A stretch of 64,000 nt of DNA from Sphingobacteriales bacterium (GTDB lineage Bacteria > Bacteroidota > Bacteroidia > UKL13-3): NCBI GenBank assembly GCA_021299635.1, contig JAJTFA010000002.1, forward strand, positions 62,001-126,000, in the 5' to 3' direction. The translations under genes were made by a program, and so were the position numbers. Below the pieces are notes generated by a model, which ran no database searches, had not been told where the DNA came from, and saw only the letters and a program-made list of their open reading frames with translations. Shown here in pieces: positions 16,340 to 25,622 of this stretch (the stretch's first letter is position 1; the number at the start of each line of letters is the position of its first letter).

Positions 16340-19159
16340 ATGCCCAAAGACCCCAGCATCAAATCAGTACTTATTATAGGCAGCGGACCCATCATCATCG
16401 GACAAGCTTGTGAGTTCGATTATTCAGGCAGCCAGGCGGCCCGTTCGCTGAAAGAAGAAGGAATTGAAGTAACGCTTATTAACAGCAATCCTGCTACCAT
16501 CATGACGGATCCGGTTACTGCTGATAATGTTTATTTGCTTCCGTTAACTTCAGAATCTATTGATAAAATTCTTACCGAAAGAAAAATTGATGCCGTGCTG
16601 CCTACCATGGGTGGACAAACCGCACTCAATTTATGTATTGAATGCGAGGAATTGGGTATCTGGCAAAAACACGGGGTTAGATTGATTGGTGTTGACACTA
16701 AAGCCATTGATACGGTAGAAAACCGTGAGCTCTTCAGACAAAAAATGATTGAACTGGGTATTGCGGTTGCTCCTTCTCGCACGGCCAATTCTTTTCTGGA
16801 AGGAAAAGAAATAGCACAAGAACTGGGCTTGCCTATTGTTATCAGGCCATCCTATACATTGGGGGGAACAGGTGGGGGGTTTGTTCTGAAAAAAGAGGAG
16901 CTGGATGCTGCTTTGCAAAAAGGTTTATCTGCTTCACCTACACATGAAGTGCTGGTAGAAAAAGCAGTATTTGGCTGGAAAGAATATGAGCTGGAGTTAT
17001 TAAGAGACAAAGCAGATAATGTAGCCGTTATTTGTGTGATAGAAAACTTTGACCCAATGGGCATTCATACGGGTGATTCAATAACCGTAGCGCCCGCAAT
17101 GACCCTGAGCGATACCTGCTACCAGCGCATGCGCGATATGGCCATTCACATGATGCGCAGTATTGGCAATTTTCATGGTGGTTGCAATGTGCAATTTGCG
17201 GTAAACCCGGCTAATGAAGATATTATTGCCATAGAAATTAATCCACGTGTATCACGCTCTTCTGCACTGGCATCTAAAGCAACAGGGTATCCTATTGCAA
17301 AAATTGCTTCAAAACTTGCTATCGGTTACACGCTGGATGAATTAAAAAATCCGGTTACAAAAACCACATCGGCCTACTTTGAACCTGCATTGGATTATGT
17401 AATTGTAAAAGTGCCTCGCTGGAATTTTGATAAGTTCAAAGGGGCTGATAAGCGTTTGGGGCTTCAAATGAAATCGGTTGGAGAAACCATGGGTATAGGC
17501 CGCACATTTATTGAAGCGTTACAAAAAGCCATACAATCTCTTGAGATTAAGCGCAGCGGCTTGGGCGCAGATGGGTACCAAAGCCGTAACCTGGAGCAAA
17601 TTGTAGAAAAACTGAAGAACCCATCGTGGGATAGAATATTTGCCGTAAAAGATGCGCTGAGTTTGGGAATGCCCATTTCATCCATTGAAAAAATTACCGG
17701 CATTGACCGCTGGTTCTTAAACCAAATAAATGATCTGGCCCTTATTGAAGCGCAAACCAGAAGGTTTAATTTAAAAAATTTGCCCAAACAGTTACTTATT
17801 GACCTGAAGCAAAAAGGCTATACCGATGTGCAAATTGCCCACTTGCTTGGTGGCGATACAACAGAGGATGATGTTTGGAACCTGCGCAAGGAAATGGGCA
17901 TACACCGCGTTTACAAAATGGTTGATACCTGCGCTGCTGAGTTCCCCTCTCCTACCAACTACTTTTATTCTTCATTTGATGGAGAAAATGAAAGTGTGGT
18001 TTCTAACAGAAAAAAAATTGTGGTATTGGGCTCGGGCCCCAACAGAATTGGGCAGGGAATTGAGTTTGATTACTGTTGCGTTCATGGTTTACTTGCCGCT
18101 AAAGAATGCGGTTATGAGGCCATTATGATTAACTGCAATCCCGAAACCGTGAGCACCGATTTTGATATGGCCGATAAGCTATATTTTGAACCGGTATTCT
18201 GGGAGCACTTGCGTGAAATTATTGACCTTGAAAAGCCGGAAGGTGTAATTGTGCAACTAGGCGGTCAAACAGCGTTAAAGTTGGCAAAAAAGCTGCATGA
18301 AGCCGGCATAAAAATTATTGGTACCAGTTTCCCTGATATGGATCTGTCAGAAGATCGCGGATCATTCTCTGATTTGTTAAAAGAACTGGGCATTCCTTAC
18401 CCTGATTATGGCGTGGCAGAAGACGCAGAAGAAGCCATTCAGGTTGCCAATAAAGTTGGTTATCCCGTATTGGTTAGGCCTTCCTATGTTTTGGGCGGAC
18501 AAGGAATGAAAATTGTAATTAATGATGAAGACCTGGAAAAAGCAGTTATCGAATTACTTGGCGATTTACCCGGAAACCGCGTATTGATTGATCATTTTTT
18601 AGATAGAGCCGAAGAAGCCGAAATAGATTTGATTTGCGATGGTACCGATGTGCATGTTGTTGGCATGATGGAGCATATTGAGCCTGCTGGTATCCACTCC
18701 GGTGATTCAAGCGCAGTGTTGCCACCTTTTAGCCTAAGCAAAACTGTGCAGGAACAAATGGAGGCCTATGCCATTAAACTGGCTCACAAAATGAATATCC
18801 GTGGTCTGCTGAATATTCAGTTTGCCATCAAAAATGATAAAGTGTATGTGATTGAGGCCAATCCTCGCGGCTCACGCACTGTGCCATTTATTGCAAAAGC
18901 CTACCAGATTCCATATGTAAATATTGCGGCCAAGGTAATGATGGGCACACATAAACTTAAAGACTTTACTTTTGAAAGAAAGCTCACAGGTTATGCCATT
19001 AAAGAACCCGTTTTTTCATTCAATAAGTTTGAAGGCGTGAATAAAGAGTTAGGGCCTGAGATGAAATCAACAGGTGAAGCCATTCGTTTCATCAAAGACC
19101 TGCAAGACCCCATTTTCCGTCAGTGGACCAAAGAAAAGAGTATGTATCTGAGCAGGTAG
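16340..19159 (+). CDS. carB: Carbamoyl-phosphate synthase large subunit, without MGS domain
   Basis: Makes carbamoyl phosphate from bicarbonate, ammonia and two ATP, for pyrimidines and arginine. The two homologous halves are clear: IIIGSGPIIIGQACEFDYSG at the start and VVLGSGPNRIGQGIEFDYC near 555, each followed by an ATP-grasp module (RPSYTLGGTGGG; RPSYVLGGQGM). Start taken at the ATG 16340; a TTG two codons earlier also opens the frame. At about 939 residues it is some 130 shorter than E. coli CarB: it stops just after GPEMKSTGEA, so the C-terminal MGS-like domain that binds UMP, IMP and ornithine is missing. Short CarB occurs elsewhere in Bacteroidota, to my knowledge. carA is not adjacent. 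Confidence 0.97.
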   Translation: MPKDPSIKSVLIIGSGPIIIGQACEFDYSGSQAARSLKEEGIEVTLINSNPATIMTDPVTADNVYLLPLTSESIDKILTERKIDAVLPTMGGQTALNLCIECEELGIWQKHGVRLIGVDTKAIDTVENRELFRQKMIELGIAVAPSRTANSFLEGKEIAQELGLPIVIRPSYTLGGTGGGFVLKKEELDAALQKGLSASPTHEVLVEKAVFGWKEYELELLRDKADNVAVICVIENFDPMGIHTGDSITVAPAMTLSDTCYQRMRDMAIHMMRSIGNFHGGCNVQFAVNPANEDIIAIEINPRVSRSSALASKATGYPIAKIASKLAIGYTLDELKNPVTKTTSAYFEPALDYVIVKVPRWNFDKFKGADKRLGLQMKSVGETMGIGRTFIEALQKAIQSLEIKRSGLGADGYQSRNLEQIVEKLKNPSWDRIFAVKDALSLGMPISSIEKITGIDRWFLNQINDLALIEAQTRRFNLKNLPKQLLIDLKQKGYTDVQIAHLLGGDTTEDDVWNLRKEMGIHRVYKMVDTCAAEFPSPTNYFYSSFDGENESVVSNRKKIVVLGSGPNRIGQGIEFDYCCVHGLLAAKECGYEAIMINCNPETVSTDFDMADKLYFEPVFWEHLREIIDLEKPEGVIVQLGGQTALKLAKKLHEAGIKIIGTSFPDMDLSEDRGSFSDLLKELGIPYPDYGVAEDAEEAIQVANKVGYPVLVRPSYVLGGQGMKIVINDEDLEKAVIELLGDLPGNRVLIDHFLDRAEEAEIDLICDGTDVHVVGMMEHIEPAGIHSGDSSAVLPPFSLSKTVQEQMEAYAIKLAHKMNIRGLLNIQFAIKNDKVYVIEANPRGSRTVPFIAKAYQIPYVNIAAKVMMGTHKLKDFTFERKLTGYAIKEPVFSFNKFEGVNKELGPEMKSTGEAIRFIKDLQDPIFRQWTKEKSMYLSR

Positions 19160-19178
19160 ATTTACTGCTCATGTCATT

Positions 19179-20009
19179 ATGACTATAAAAGGCTCAATAG
19201 GTGTTTTTGATTCCGGCTATGGCGGACTCACTGTTTTGCGTGAATTTGTAAAACATCTGCCACAATACGATTATTTATACCTGGGCGATAATGCGCGTGC
19301 ACCTTATGGCAACCGGTCTTTTGATACCGTACATCAATATACCCTTCAATGCGTGAGACAGTTGTTTGATATGGGATGCCCGATTGTGATACTGGCATGC
19401 AATACAGCATCTGCAAAAGCCCTGCGCACCATACAACAAAAAGACCTGCCGCTAATAGACCCTGCCAAGCGGGTGCTGGGTGTCATCAGACCTACTACCG
19501 AAATAGTTGGCAAATACTCCAAAACCGGACATATTGGTGTGTTTGCTACAGCAGGAACCGTAGCATCAGATTCATATGTGGTTGAGATAAAAAAGTTTTA
19601 TCCGCACATGCAGGTGGTGCAAGAGGCTTGCCCCATGTGGGTGCCGCTGGTTGAAAACAATGAATTTGATAACCCCGGTGCAGATTATTACATAAAACAG
19701 CATATACAAAACCTGCTTCATAAAGACACGCAAATTGATACCATTGTATTGGGCTGCACACACTATCCATTACTTGCCCCTAAGATAAAATCGTTTTTGC
19801 CGGAACATATTACCTTGCTTTCGCAAGGAGAATTGGTTTCAAACAGCCTCAAAGATTATTTGCACCGGCATACGGAAATAAAAGAAAAACTTACGGTAAA
19901 TAATACCTGCCGGTTTTATACCACAGACGATGCCGATACCTTTAACAAAAACGGCTCTTTGTTTTTTGGGCACGAAATTAGCGCAACACACCTGGCTTTG
20001 CAGATGTAG
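19179..20009 (+). CDS. murI: Glutamate racemase
   Basis: 276 residues. Converts L- to D-glutamate for peptidoglycan, using two cysteines. Both are present: Cys74 in LACNTASA and Cys193 in LGCTHYPLL, together with the N-terminal VFDSGYGG (Asp11, Ser12) and GDNARAPYG. It lies 19 bp after carB on the same strand and may be cotranscribed with it. A strong promoter for the following small gene overlaps its 3' end. Confidence 0.97.
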   Translation: MTIKGSIGVFDSGYGGLTVLREFVKHLPQYDYLYLGDNARAPYGNRSFDTVHQYTLQCVRQLFDMGCPIVILACNTASAKALRTIQQKDLPLIDPAKRVLGVIRPTTEIVGKYSKTGHIGVFATAGTVASDSYVVEIKKFYPHMQVVQEACPMWVPLVENNEFDNPGADYYIKQHIQNLLHKDTQIDTIVLGCTHYPLLAPKIKSFLPEHITLLSQGELVSNSLKDYLHRHTEIKEKLTVNNTCRFYTTDDADTFNKNGSLFFGHEISATHLALQM

Positions 20010-20026
20010 CGGAATTGCTAACTTTG
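19997..20026 (+). promoter_or_regulatory. Bacteroidota promoter TTTG-N18-TAACTTTG
   Basis: TTTG at 19997-20000, an 18 bp spacer, then TAACTTTG at 20019-20026, which matches the TTTG-N(17-23)-TAnnTTTG consensus of Bacteroidota. The box ends 25 bp before the ATG of the DUF4834-like gene at 20052, and the -33 element lies inside the last codons of murI. Confidence 0.65.
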
Positions 20027-20051
20027 CAAACTCAACAGCCATAGTAGTATC

Positions 20052-20279
20052 ATGTTTAAATTTTTATTATACCTGTTTGTATTTTATGTGGTTTTCCGTT
20101 TCATCTTCGGAAAGCTATTTGGCGTTACCGTTAAATCAAAAGTGTTTACCTACCAAGCGGGCAAACCGCAATACACAAATAAAAAAGAGGGCGAAATACA
20201 TATAGACACCCATAACGCAAAACGTGGCGACAACACTAAAAATATTGGCGAGTACGTAGATTACGAGGAAATAAAGTGA
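20052..20279 (+). CDS. Small membrane protein, DUF4834-like
   Basis: 75 residues. One N-terminal membrane helix (FLLYLFVFYVVFRFIFGKLFG, first 22 residues) followed by a polar cytosolic tail ending in IGEYVDYEEIK. The hydrophobic start plus the GEYVDYEE-type end is what I remember of DUF4834, a Bacteroidota-only family of unknown function. It has its own good promoter and overlaps the next gene by 4 bp (GTGA), so it is coexpressed with the glycosyltransferase. Confidence 0.7.
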   Translation: MFKFLLYLFVFYVVFRFIFGKLFGVTVKSKVFTYQAGKPQYTNKKEGEIHIDTHNAKRGDNTKNIGEYVDYEEIK

Positions 20280-21397
20280 AAAAGCTAAACATATTAGCCA
20301 TTGTTCCTTACCCGTTTTTGCCGCCCACCTGTGGCGGAGATTACTCCTCCATGCGCTTGTTTAATTCTTTAGGAAAACAGCACCGTGTAACGCTTTTTAC
20401 ATGCGAACCCTTTAGTTCCGTTGATCACCTTCGTTTTGATTTTGAAATGATATCGTATGTGAAATTTAAACCACAGCGATACTTAAATCTGTTTTTGGTA
20501 TATGATTTACTGCGGCTAATTAAAAGCAAAAAAATTGATGCAGTATTTATGGAACAACCTTGGTTTTGGGCAATGGCGTTTTTCCTAAAAATGCTTAGCG
20601 GCAAACCCATGGTAATGCGCTCCAATAATATTGAGTTTTTACGATTTAAATCGGTAAACAAATGGTGGTGGTGGTTCTTATTTGTTTATGAGCGCTGGTG
20701 CCTGCGCAGCATGGATTATGTATTTTTTGTTACGGAAGAGGATCGAGAACGGGCCATTAAATACTTTGGTATTGATAAACATAAAACATTGGTAACACCT
20801 TATGGTGTAGATATGCAGGAACCACCGGCCGATAATGGTGCAGCTGAACAAATCAGGATCCGATACAATATTAAGCCTCATCAGCAAATATTGCTTTTTT
20901 TTGGTTCGCTGGATTATCCGCCCAACCGCGAGGCGCTGGATGTTATGCTGTCCAACGTATTGCCATTACTTAATGCCGACAAATATGTATTTATTGTTTG
21001 CGGCCGCAGAGCGCAACCGGATTTTCTTGCTGCCATTGCAGGAAACAATCAAATAATACATGCAGGGTTTGTAGAAAACATTGACGATTATGTTTTGGCT
21101 GCCGATGTAGTGGTAAATCCCATTTTAAATGGTGGAGGAATTAAAACCAAAGCAGTTGATGCGCTGGCCTTAAATAAAATAGTAGTTTCTACTTATACCG
21201 GGGCCGAGGGTATTGACCGGCAGATTTGCGGAGAGAATTTGATTGTGGTACCAGATTTTGAGTGGCAGGCATTTGCAAACGCCATAAAGCAAAGCGAAGG
21301 AAAAAAACCTGTAATACCTGCAGCTTTTTATGCACGCTTTAGCTGGAGCGGCATAGCTGCACAAATGGGAGAGAAAATAGATACACTAATAAAATGA
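20276..21397 (+). CDS. Glycosyltransferase, GT4 type
   Basis: 373 residues from a GTG start that overlaps the preceding stop. The N-terminal Rossmann domain has VPYPFLPPTCGGDYSSMRL, the glycine-rich loop common in GT4 enzymes; the C-terminal domain has LLFFGSLDYPPNREALD, FVENIDDYVLAADVVVNPILNGGGIKTK and the final helix. No membrane helix. It probably adds a sugar to an envelope glycan. It is away from the large glycan island, so the acceptor is open. Confidence 0.85.
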   Translation: MKKLNILAIVPYPFLPPTCGGDYSSMRLFNSLGKQHRVTLFTCEPFSSVDHLRFDFEMISYVKFKPQRYLNLFLVYDLLRLIKSKKIDAVFMEQPWFWAMAFFLKMLSGKPMVMRSNNIEFLRFKSVNKWWWWFLFVYERWCLRSMDYVFFVTEEDRERAIKYFGIDKHKTLVTPYGVDMQEPPADNGAAEQIRIRYNIKPHQQILLFFGSLDYPPNREALDVMLSNVLPLLNADKYVFIVCGRRAQPDFLAAIAGNNQIIHAGFVENIDDYVLAADVVVNPILNGGGIKTKAVDALALNKIVVSTYTGAEGIDRQICGENLIVVPDFEWQAFANAIKQSEGKKPVIPAAFYARFSWSGIAAQMGEKIDTLIK

Positions 21398-21401
21398 GAT
21401 T

Positions 21402-21418
21402 ATTGGTCGCCTACCAAT
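21402..21418. terminator. Possible hairpin between convergent genes
   Basis: ATTGGT and ACCAAT form a 6 bp perfect stem with a 5 base loop in the 13 bp gap between the convergent glycosyltransferase and DUF4468-like genes. There is no T-run after it on either strand, so intrinsic termination is only a guess. Confidence 0.25.
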
Positions 21419-22076
21419 CTTCCTCATCAACAAAAACGGGATCTTTCATGGCCTTTACAAAGCCATTAATCATCTTGTTCAGCTCTTTATCGGCATAACG
21501 CAATGTTTGGTCGCTGCCTTTAATATTAATGGTGGTCGTATAGTAATATTCAAAATAATTTCTGGTTGCCTCGCCCGCATTGCCCTTAATACCCTCATGA
21601 ACCAGATTGGTGATGGAATAGCGATAACGTCCCTCTTTAATCCAAACCGTCATTTTAAAATTGTAGCGACCTATTGATTTTTTTGTGTATTTATTTGAGT
21701 AAGAATACGCATCTAAATACCCATTAATTACCAATTTCTGATTTCTCTTATCTGATTGATAAGAAGGTTTGCCTCCAAACTGTTTCTCTGCCCATTTTTT
21801 TGCACGCGAGTATAGAGAGTCAGAAGGACTTTCTTCTTGCTCAATAACCCCCGTGTAGGTGATAAGGTTGGTTACAGAATCAACACTAAGCTTAATTCTT
21901 TCATAGGGCTTTGCAATGGGTGCTGCCGGTTGCTGCTCTGATTCAACACCTTCGGCACCTTGGTTAGAGGTTGAATCGGTTGCTCCAATATCAAATCCAG
22001 GTGAAGCGGGGTCTTGAACCTGGGCCATTGCACAAAAGGAAAATATGCTACACAATAACAACAGTACTCTTTTCAT
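21411..22076 (-). CDS. Secreted DUF4468-like protein
   Basis: 221 residues. A signal peptide (MKRVLLLLCSIFSFCAMAQ) is followed by a Gln/Ser-rich linker (about 20-60) and a domain from about 62 to 205 with SVDSVTNLITYTGVIE, SLYSRAKKWAEKQF, LVINGYLDAY, YNFKMTVWIKEGRYRYSITNLVHE. This beta-rich pattern matches my memory of DUF4468, a TBP-like-fold periplasmic family typical of Bacteroidota. Function unknown. A -7 box (TATTTTTG, rc at 22124-22131) lies 48 bp upstream. Confidence 0.75.
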   Translation of the reverse strand: MKRVLLLLCSIFSFCAMAQVQDPASPGFDIGATDSTSNQGAEGVESEQQPAAPIAKPYERIKLSVDSVTNLITYTGVIEQEESPSDSLYSRAKKWAEKQFGGKPSYQSDKRNQKLVINGYLDAYSYSNKYTKKSIGRYNFKMTVWIKEGRYRYSITNLVHEGIKGNAGEATRNYFEYYYTTTINIKGSDQTLRYADKELNKMINGFVKAMKDPVFVDEEDW

Positions 22077-22123
22077 TTATTCAAATTGATAAGTTAATGC
22101 TAATCGGTTTTATTTAGGAGCCC

Positions 22124-22131
22124 CAAAAATA
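22124..22131 (-). promoter_or_regulatory. -7 box upstream of the DUF4468-like gene
   Basis: On the minus strand the sequence reads TATTTTTG, an exact TAnnTTTG match, 48 bp before the ATG at 22076. No TTTG at proper spacing is seen, so this is half a promoter. Confidence 0.35.
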
Positions 22132-22217
22132 GAAAATCATTTTATTTTTCATAACGCAATAGTATCGATATTTTTGACACTTTATAACATTTGCGCATGC
22201 CGCTTGTTTAAGAAATA

Positions 22218-23900
22218 GTGCAGAAACACGTTTATATTACTTCTGAAGTATGCCGAAAGGCAAAAATCAATCATGTGGTTGTATCACCGGGGTCGCGCTC
22301 TGCACCGCTAACACTGGCTTTTGCCTCTGATGTGCATTTTACCTGCCACAGTGCTGCAGATGAAAGAAGCGCTGCTTATATGGCACTTGGAATGGCGCGG
22401 CAATTGCAGCAGCCTGTAGTACTCATCTGCACATCAGGCACTGCGGCATTAAATTATTTTCCTGCCATTGCAGAAGCATTTTTTCAGCAGGTACCCTTAC
22501 TGATACTAACTGCAGATAGACCCCCAGAGTTGCTCCATCAGCAAGACGGTCAAATGATTGTGCAAAAAAACGTTTATGGCAACCATGTGCTTGCATCGTT
22601 TGAAATGCCTTGCTATGCGCATGGCAAAGAGAACCTAAAACAAACAGCAAGCATTGTTACACAAGCCATCTTTAAAGCAAATAATCCATTACGCAAAGGA
22701 CCCGTGCACATAAATGTTCCGTTAACCGAACCTCTTTATGAGCCAATTAAAAAAAGAGCGGCACATGTTGAGTTGCCTACCCTTGTATACCCAAAAATAA
22801 AGGATGCACAAATTAGTGCTGATATCAAAAAACGCTGGCAAAACAGCTCACGCATATTGGTGCTGGCCGGATCTATGGAGCCGGATACTGCGCTCTTTAC
22901 TGCATTAAGAGAACTAGGCAAGTTGCCGCAGGTGGTTGTGTTAACCGATTTGCTATCAAACCAGCATGCAACAGCTACGGTAAATTGTTTTGATTTTTTA
23001 TTGAGCCATGCTTCAAAGGATTTGCTGCACAACCTTAGGCCAGATTTTATCATTTCATTTGGCGGTCCTGTTTTATCTAAAGCACTAAAGCTTTGGCTAA
23101 AAGAACAAAAGCCGCGCACACACATACGCATTCAAACGCATGAGCCAACAGTAAACACTTATCAAAATGTTACACATACCATTTTTACAAAAGCCTCTAC
23201 ATATCTGCTCGCGCTTTCAAAAATAGCAGGAGCAAAAAAAGTAAATACAATATGGAAAAACTTGTGGCAACAAACTGCCGAAATTTCCCTTATTCATATA
23301 AACCGCTTTGTTAATAAAGATAAAAATAATGAGCTTGGTATTACGCACACCATTCTGCAGCATTTGCCAGATGCGATTGATCTGCACATGGCCAACAGCA
23401 GTGTTATCAGATATATGAGCTTGCTGGGCACATACCATCAAAGCTGGATTATGCATGGCAATCGGGGCACCAGCGGTATAGATGGTTGTTCATCAACAGC
23501 AGTGGGCGCAGCAATGGTAAACAACAGGCCAACTGTTTTAATTACCGGAGATTTGGCATTTCTTTATGATAGCCATGCCTGGTGGATTGATAAAATTCCT
23601 GATAATATTAGAGTAGTTGTAATTAATAATGGTGGTGGTGGTATTTTTAGCCTTATTCCCGGCCCACATATCAATAAAAAACAAACCCGTTTTTTTACTA
23701 CACCACACAAACAAAACATTGAGCAAATAACTTTACAATACGGAATGGAATACTACTTTTGCCGCGACTTGTCCAGTTTGGAGCAAATGCTAAATCGCTT
23801 TTTTGACCCAAGAGGTAAAGCGGCAGTGCTCGAAATAAAGACGAGTATGAAGGACAATGCAAAAGCATTTGAGGCATTCAGAAAAATAAAATTACCATAA
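22218..23900 (+). CDS. menD: 2-succinyl-5-enolpyruvyl-6-hydroxy-3-cyclohexene-1-carboxylate synthase
   Basis: 560 residues from a GTG start. A ThDP-dependent enzyme that joins isochorismate and 2-oxoglutarate in menaquinone synthesis. N-terminal [12 protein letters not shown] (13-24 region), catalytic Glu-free MenD-type [17 protein letters not shown], and in the C-terminal domain the ThDP/Mg site [13 protein letters not shown] with NNGGGGIF. The next gene, menB, begins 1 bp after its stop, so these are one operon. menF, menH, menC and menE are not in the window. Confidence 0.96.
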   Translation: MQKHVYITSEVCRKAKINHVVVSPGSRSAPLTLAFASDVHFTCHSAADERSAAYMALGMARQLQQPVVLICTSGTAALNYFPAIAEAFFQQVPLLILTADRPPELLHQQDGQMIVQKNVYGNHVLASFEMPCYAHGKENLKQTASIVTQAIFKANNPLRKGPVHINVPLTEPLYEPIKKRAAHVELPTLVYPKIKDAQISADIKKRWQNSSRILVLAGSMEPDTALFTALRELGKLPQVVVLTDLLSNQHATATVNCFDFLLSHASKDLLHNLRPDFIISFGGPVLSKALKLWLKEQKPRTHIRIQTHEPTVNTYQNVTHTIFTKASTYLLALSKIAGAKKVNTIWKNLWQQTAEISLIHINRFVNKDKNNELGITHTILQHLPDAIDLHMANSSVIRYMSLLGTYHQSWIMHGNRGTSGIDGCSSTAVGAAMVNNRPTVLITGDLAFLYDSHAWWIDKIPDNIRVVVINNGGGGIFSLIPGPHINKKQTRFFTTPHKQNIEQITLQYGMEYYFCRDLSSLEQMLNRFFDPRGKAAVLEIKTSMKDNAKAFEAFRKIKLP

Positions 23901-23901
23901 C

Positions 23902-24726
23902 ATGGAAAGCAAATACGCATGGCAAAGCATTAAAGAATACAAGGAGATTAAGTTTTCTTTTTTTGAAGGCATTGCCAAAATAAGCATTAACAGACCGGAA
24001 AAACACAATGCATTTACTCCGCTAACGGTAAAGGAAATGAGCGAAGCAATGGAACTTGCCCGCCAAGATGAAAACGTGTATTGCGTAATACTAACCGGTG
24101 AAGGCGGCAATGCTTTTTGCAGCGGTGGCGACCAAAGCGTGAGGGGCCATGGTGGCTATGTTGGAGATGATGGTGTGCCAAGGCTCAATGTGCTTGATTT
24201 ACAAATGCAGATACGCAGAATACCCAAACCGGTAGTGGCGATGGTGGCTGGCTGGGCTATTGGCGGAGGCCATGTGTTGCATGTAATTTGTGATTTGAGT
24301 ATAGCTGCCGAGAATGCGCGTTTTGGACAAACCGGACCCAAGGTAGGGAGTTTTGATGGTGGCTTTGGGGCTAGCTATCTGGCAAGAATTGTGGGCCAGA
24401 AAAAAGCCAGAGAAATTTGGTATTTGTGCGACCAATATAACGCACAGGAAGCTCTTGAAATGGGTTTGGTTAACAAAGTGGTGCCGCTAGAAATGCTAGA
24501 AGATACAACCATTGAATGGTGCAGAAAAATGATGGATAAAAGCCCCATAGCTTTGCGCATGCTTAAATCTGCTTTTAATGCCGAGTTGGATGGGCAGGCG
24601 GGTATACAGGAACTTGCCGGAAATGCCACACTGCTATATTACCTGAGTGATGAAGCCAAAGAAGGCAAAAACTCATTTTTAGAGAAACGTAAACCCGATT
24701 TTAAAAAGTTTCCTAAATTTCCTTAA
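23902..24726 (+). CDS. menB: 1,4-dihydroxy-2-naphthoyl-CoA synthase
   Basis: 274 residues, crotonase fold. Cyclises o-succinylbenzoyl-CoA in the menaquinone pathway. Visible: [12 protein letters not shown], the oxyanion glycine region [36 protein letters not shown] and the MenB-specific [19 protein letters not shown]. These separate it clearly from enoyl-CoA hydratases. It follows menD directly; menaquinone is the expected respiratory quinone. Confidence 0.96.
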   Translation: MESKYAWQSIKEYKEIKFSFFEGIAKISINRPEKHNAFTPLTVKEMSEAMELARQDENVYCVILTGEGGNAFCSGGDQSVRGHGGYVGDDGVPRLNVLDLQMQIRRIPKPVVAMVAGWAIGGGHVLHVICDLSIAAENARFGQTGPKVGSFDGGFGASYLARIVGQKKAREIWYLCDQYNAQEALEMGLVNKVVPLEMLEDTTIEWCRKMMDKSPIALRMLKSAFNAELDGQAGIQELAGNATLLYYLSDEAKEGKNSFLEKRKPDFKKFPKFP

Positions 24727-24739
24727 TTTTTTGAACTGG

Positions 24740-25249
24740 TTATTTAAAACCAATGGATGATGGCCCTTTTTCAACCCTGGCTGCTTTCTCCAACACCTCT
24801 TCTTTTAATTTATCTTTATATTTCTGCATTTCATGTGCCAGGTGCACATCGTGGGTGGCGAGTATCTGAACCGCAAGCAAGCCTGCATTTTTAGCGTTAT
24901 TAATTGCAACGGCTGCTACAGGAACACCTGCAGGCATTTGTACAATAGACAATAATGAATCCATACCGTCTAGCGCTTTTAATTTTACAGGTACACCAAT
25001 AACGGGTAGAGAGGTAACGGAGGCCACCATGCCCGGTAAATGGGCGGCACCGCCTGCACCGGCAATAATTACTTTAAGGCCTCGCTCTCTGGCTGTTTTA
25101 GCATACTCCATCATGCGCTCTGGTGTGCGGTGCGCAGATACCACAGTTATTTCATAAGCCACGTTAAATGCCTCCAGCACTTTTGCAGCCTCCTGCATCA
25201 CTTCCAGATCACTATCACTGCCCATTATAATGCCAACTGTTTTGCTCAT
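24740..25249 (-). CDS. purE: N5-carboxyaminoimidazole ribonucleotide mutase
   Basis: 169 residues from the ATG at 25249 (MSKTVGI); a TTG four codons upstream also opens the frame. Class I PurE, moves the carboxyl of N5-CAIR to C4 in purine synthesis. Motifs: [14 protein letters not shown] near the start, [11 protein letters not shown] and [16 protein letters not shown]. It works with purK, which lies upstream on the same strand, but the usual tight purEK junction is broken here by a 373 bp non-coding block. Confidence 0.96.
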   Translation of the reverse strand: MSKTVGIIMGSDSDLEVMQEAAKVLEAFNVAYEITVVSAHRTPERMMEYAKTARERGLKVIIAGAGGAAHLPGMVASVTSLPVIGVPVKLKALDGMDSLLSIVQMPAGVPVAAVAINNAKNAGLLAVQILATHDVHLAHEMQKYKDKLKEEVLEKAARVEKGPSSIGFK

Positions 25250-25622
25250 GGTGTGTTGCAATTAATTTGTACTGCGAAATAAGGGTTTTAATTTGAAAAA
25301 GGATATGCTATTCAAGGCCACGATATCTTTGGTGACTTTTTTATGATGATAAAAAGTCACTTGGAGGTTGTTGGGGTGAAGCCCCAACCAGTTAGTCAGA
25401 AATTCAGAAGTTAGCGCTTTAGTAGTTGAAAGCTCATGTAATTTCTTTAACACTGTTGAAGGGCCATAAGCGCTGCAAAACCGGCTTAGGGATGGCAGTG
25501 AAAAGCCCGCAGACACAACTTGTTGTGGCGAGGACTTGCAACGCACAGCCCGACCCTGATGTTGCTGATATGGCCTGTGCGCAAGTGCATGCATCAGGGG
25601 AAGCCCAAAAAAACTTTAATAA
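25250..25622. repeat. Structured, GC-richer non-coding block between purK and purE; candidate dispersed repeat
   Basis: 373 bp with no credible gene. From 25441 to 25600 GC is about 54% by hand count, against about 40% around it. It contains two clear inverted repeats: CACAAC/GTTGTG (25514-25519 with 25522-25527, 2 base loop) and CCCTGATG/CATCAGGG (25554-25561 with 25592-25599, 30 base loop). Phrases such as TTAGGGATGGCAGTG, AAAGCCCGCAG, GAGGACTTGCAACGC and AGCCCGACCCTGATG resemble, from memory, a dispersed intergenic element common in Bacteroidota genomes. A 110-codon minus-strand frame exists (25262-25594), but its Lys/His/Cys-heavy composition and lack of any domain make it likely spurious. 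Copy number cannot be checked inside one window. Confidence 0.5.

Noticed and set aside
25262-25594. 110-codon minus-strand frame between purK and purE
   Set aside because: Composition is odd and there is no recognisable domain; the DNA looks like a structured repeat. Kept only as a non-coding block.
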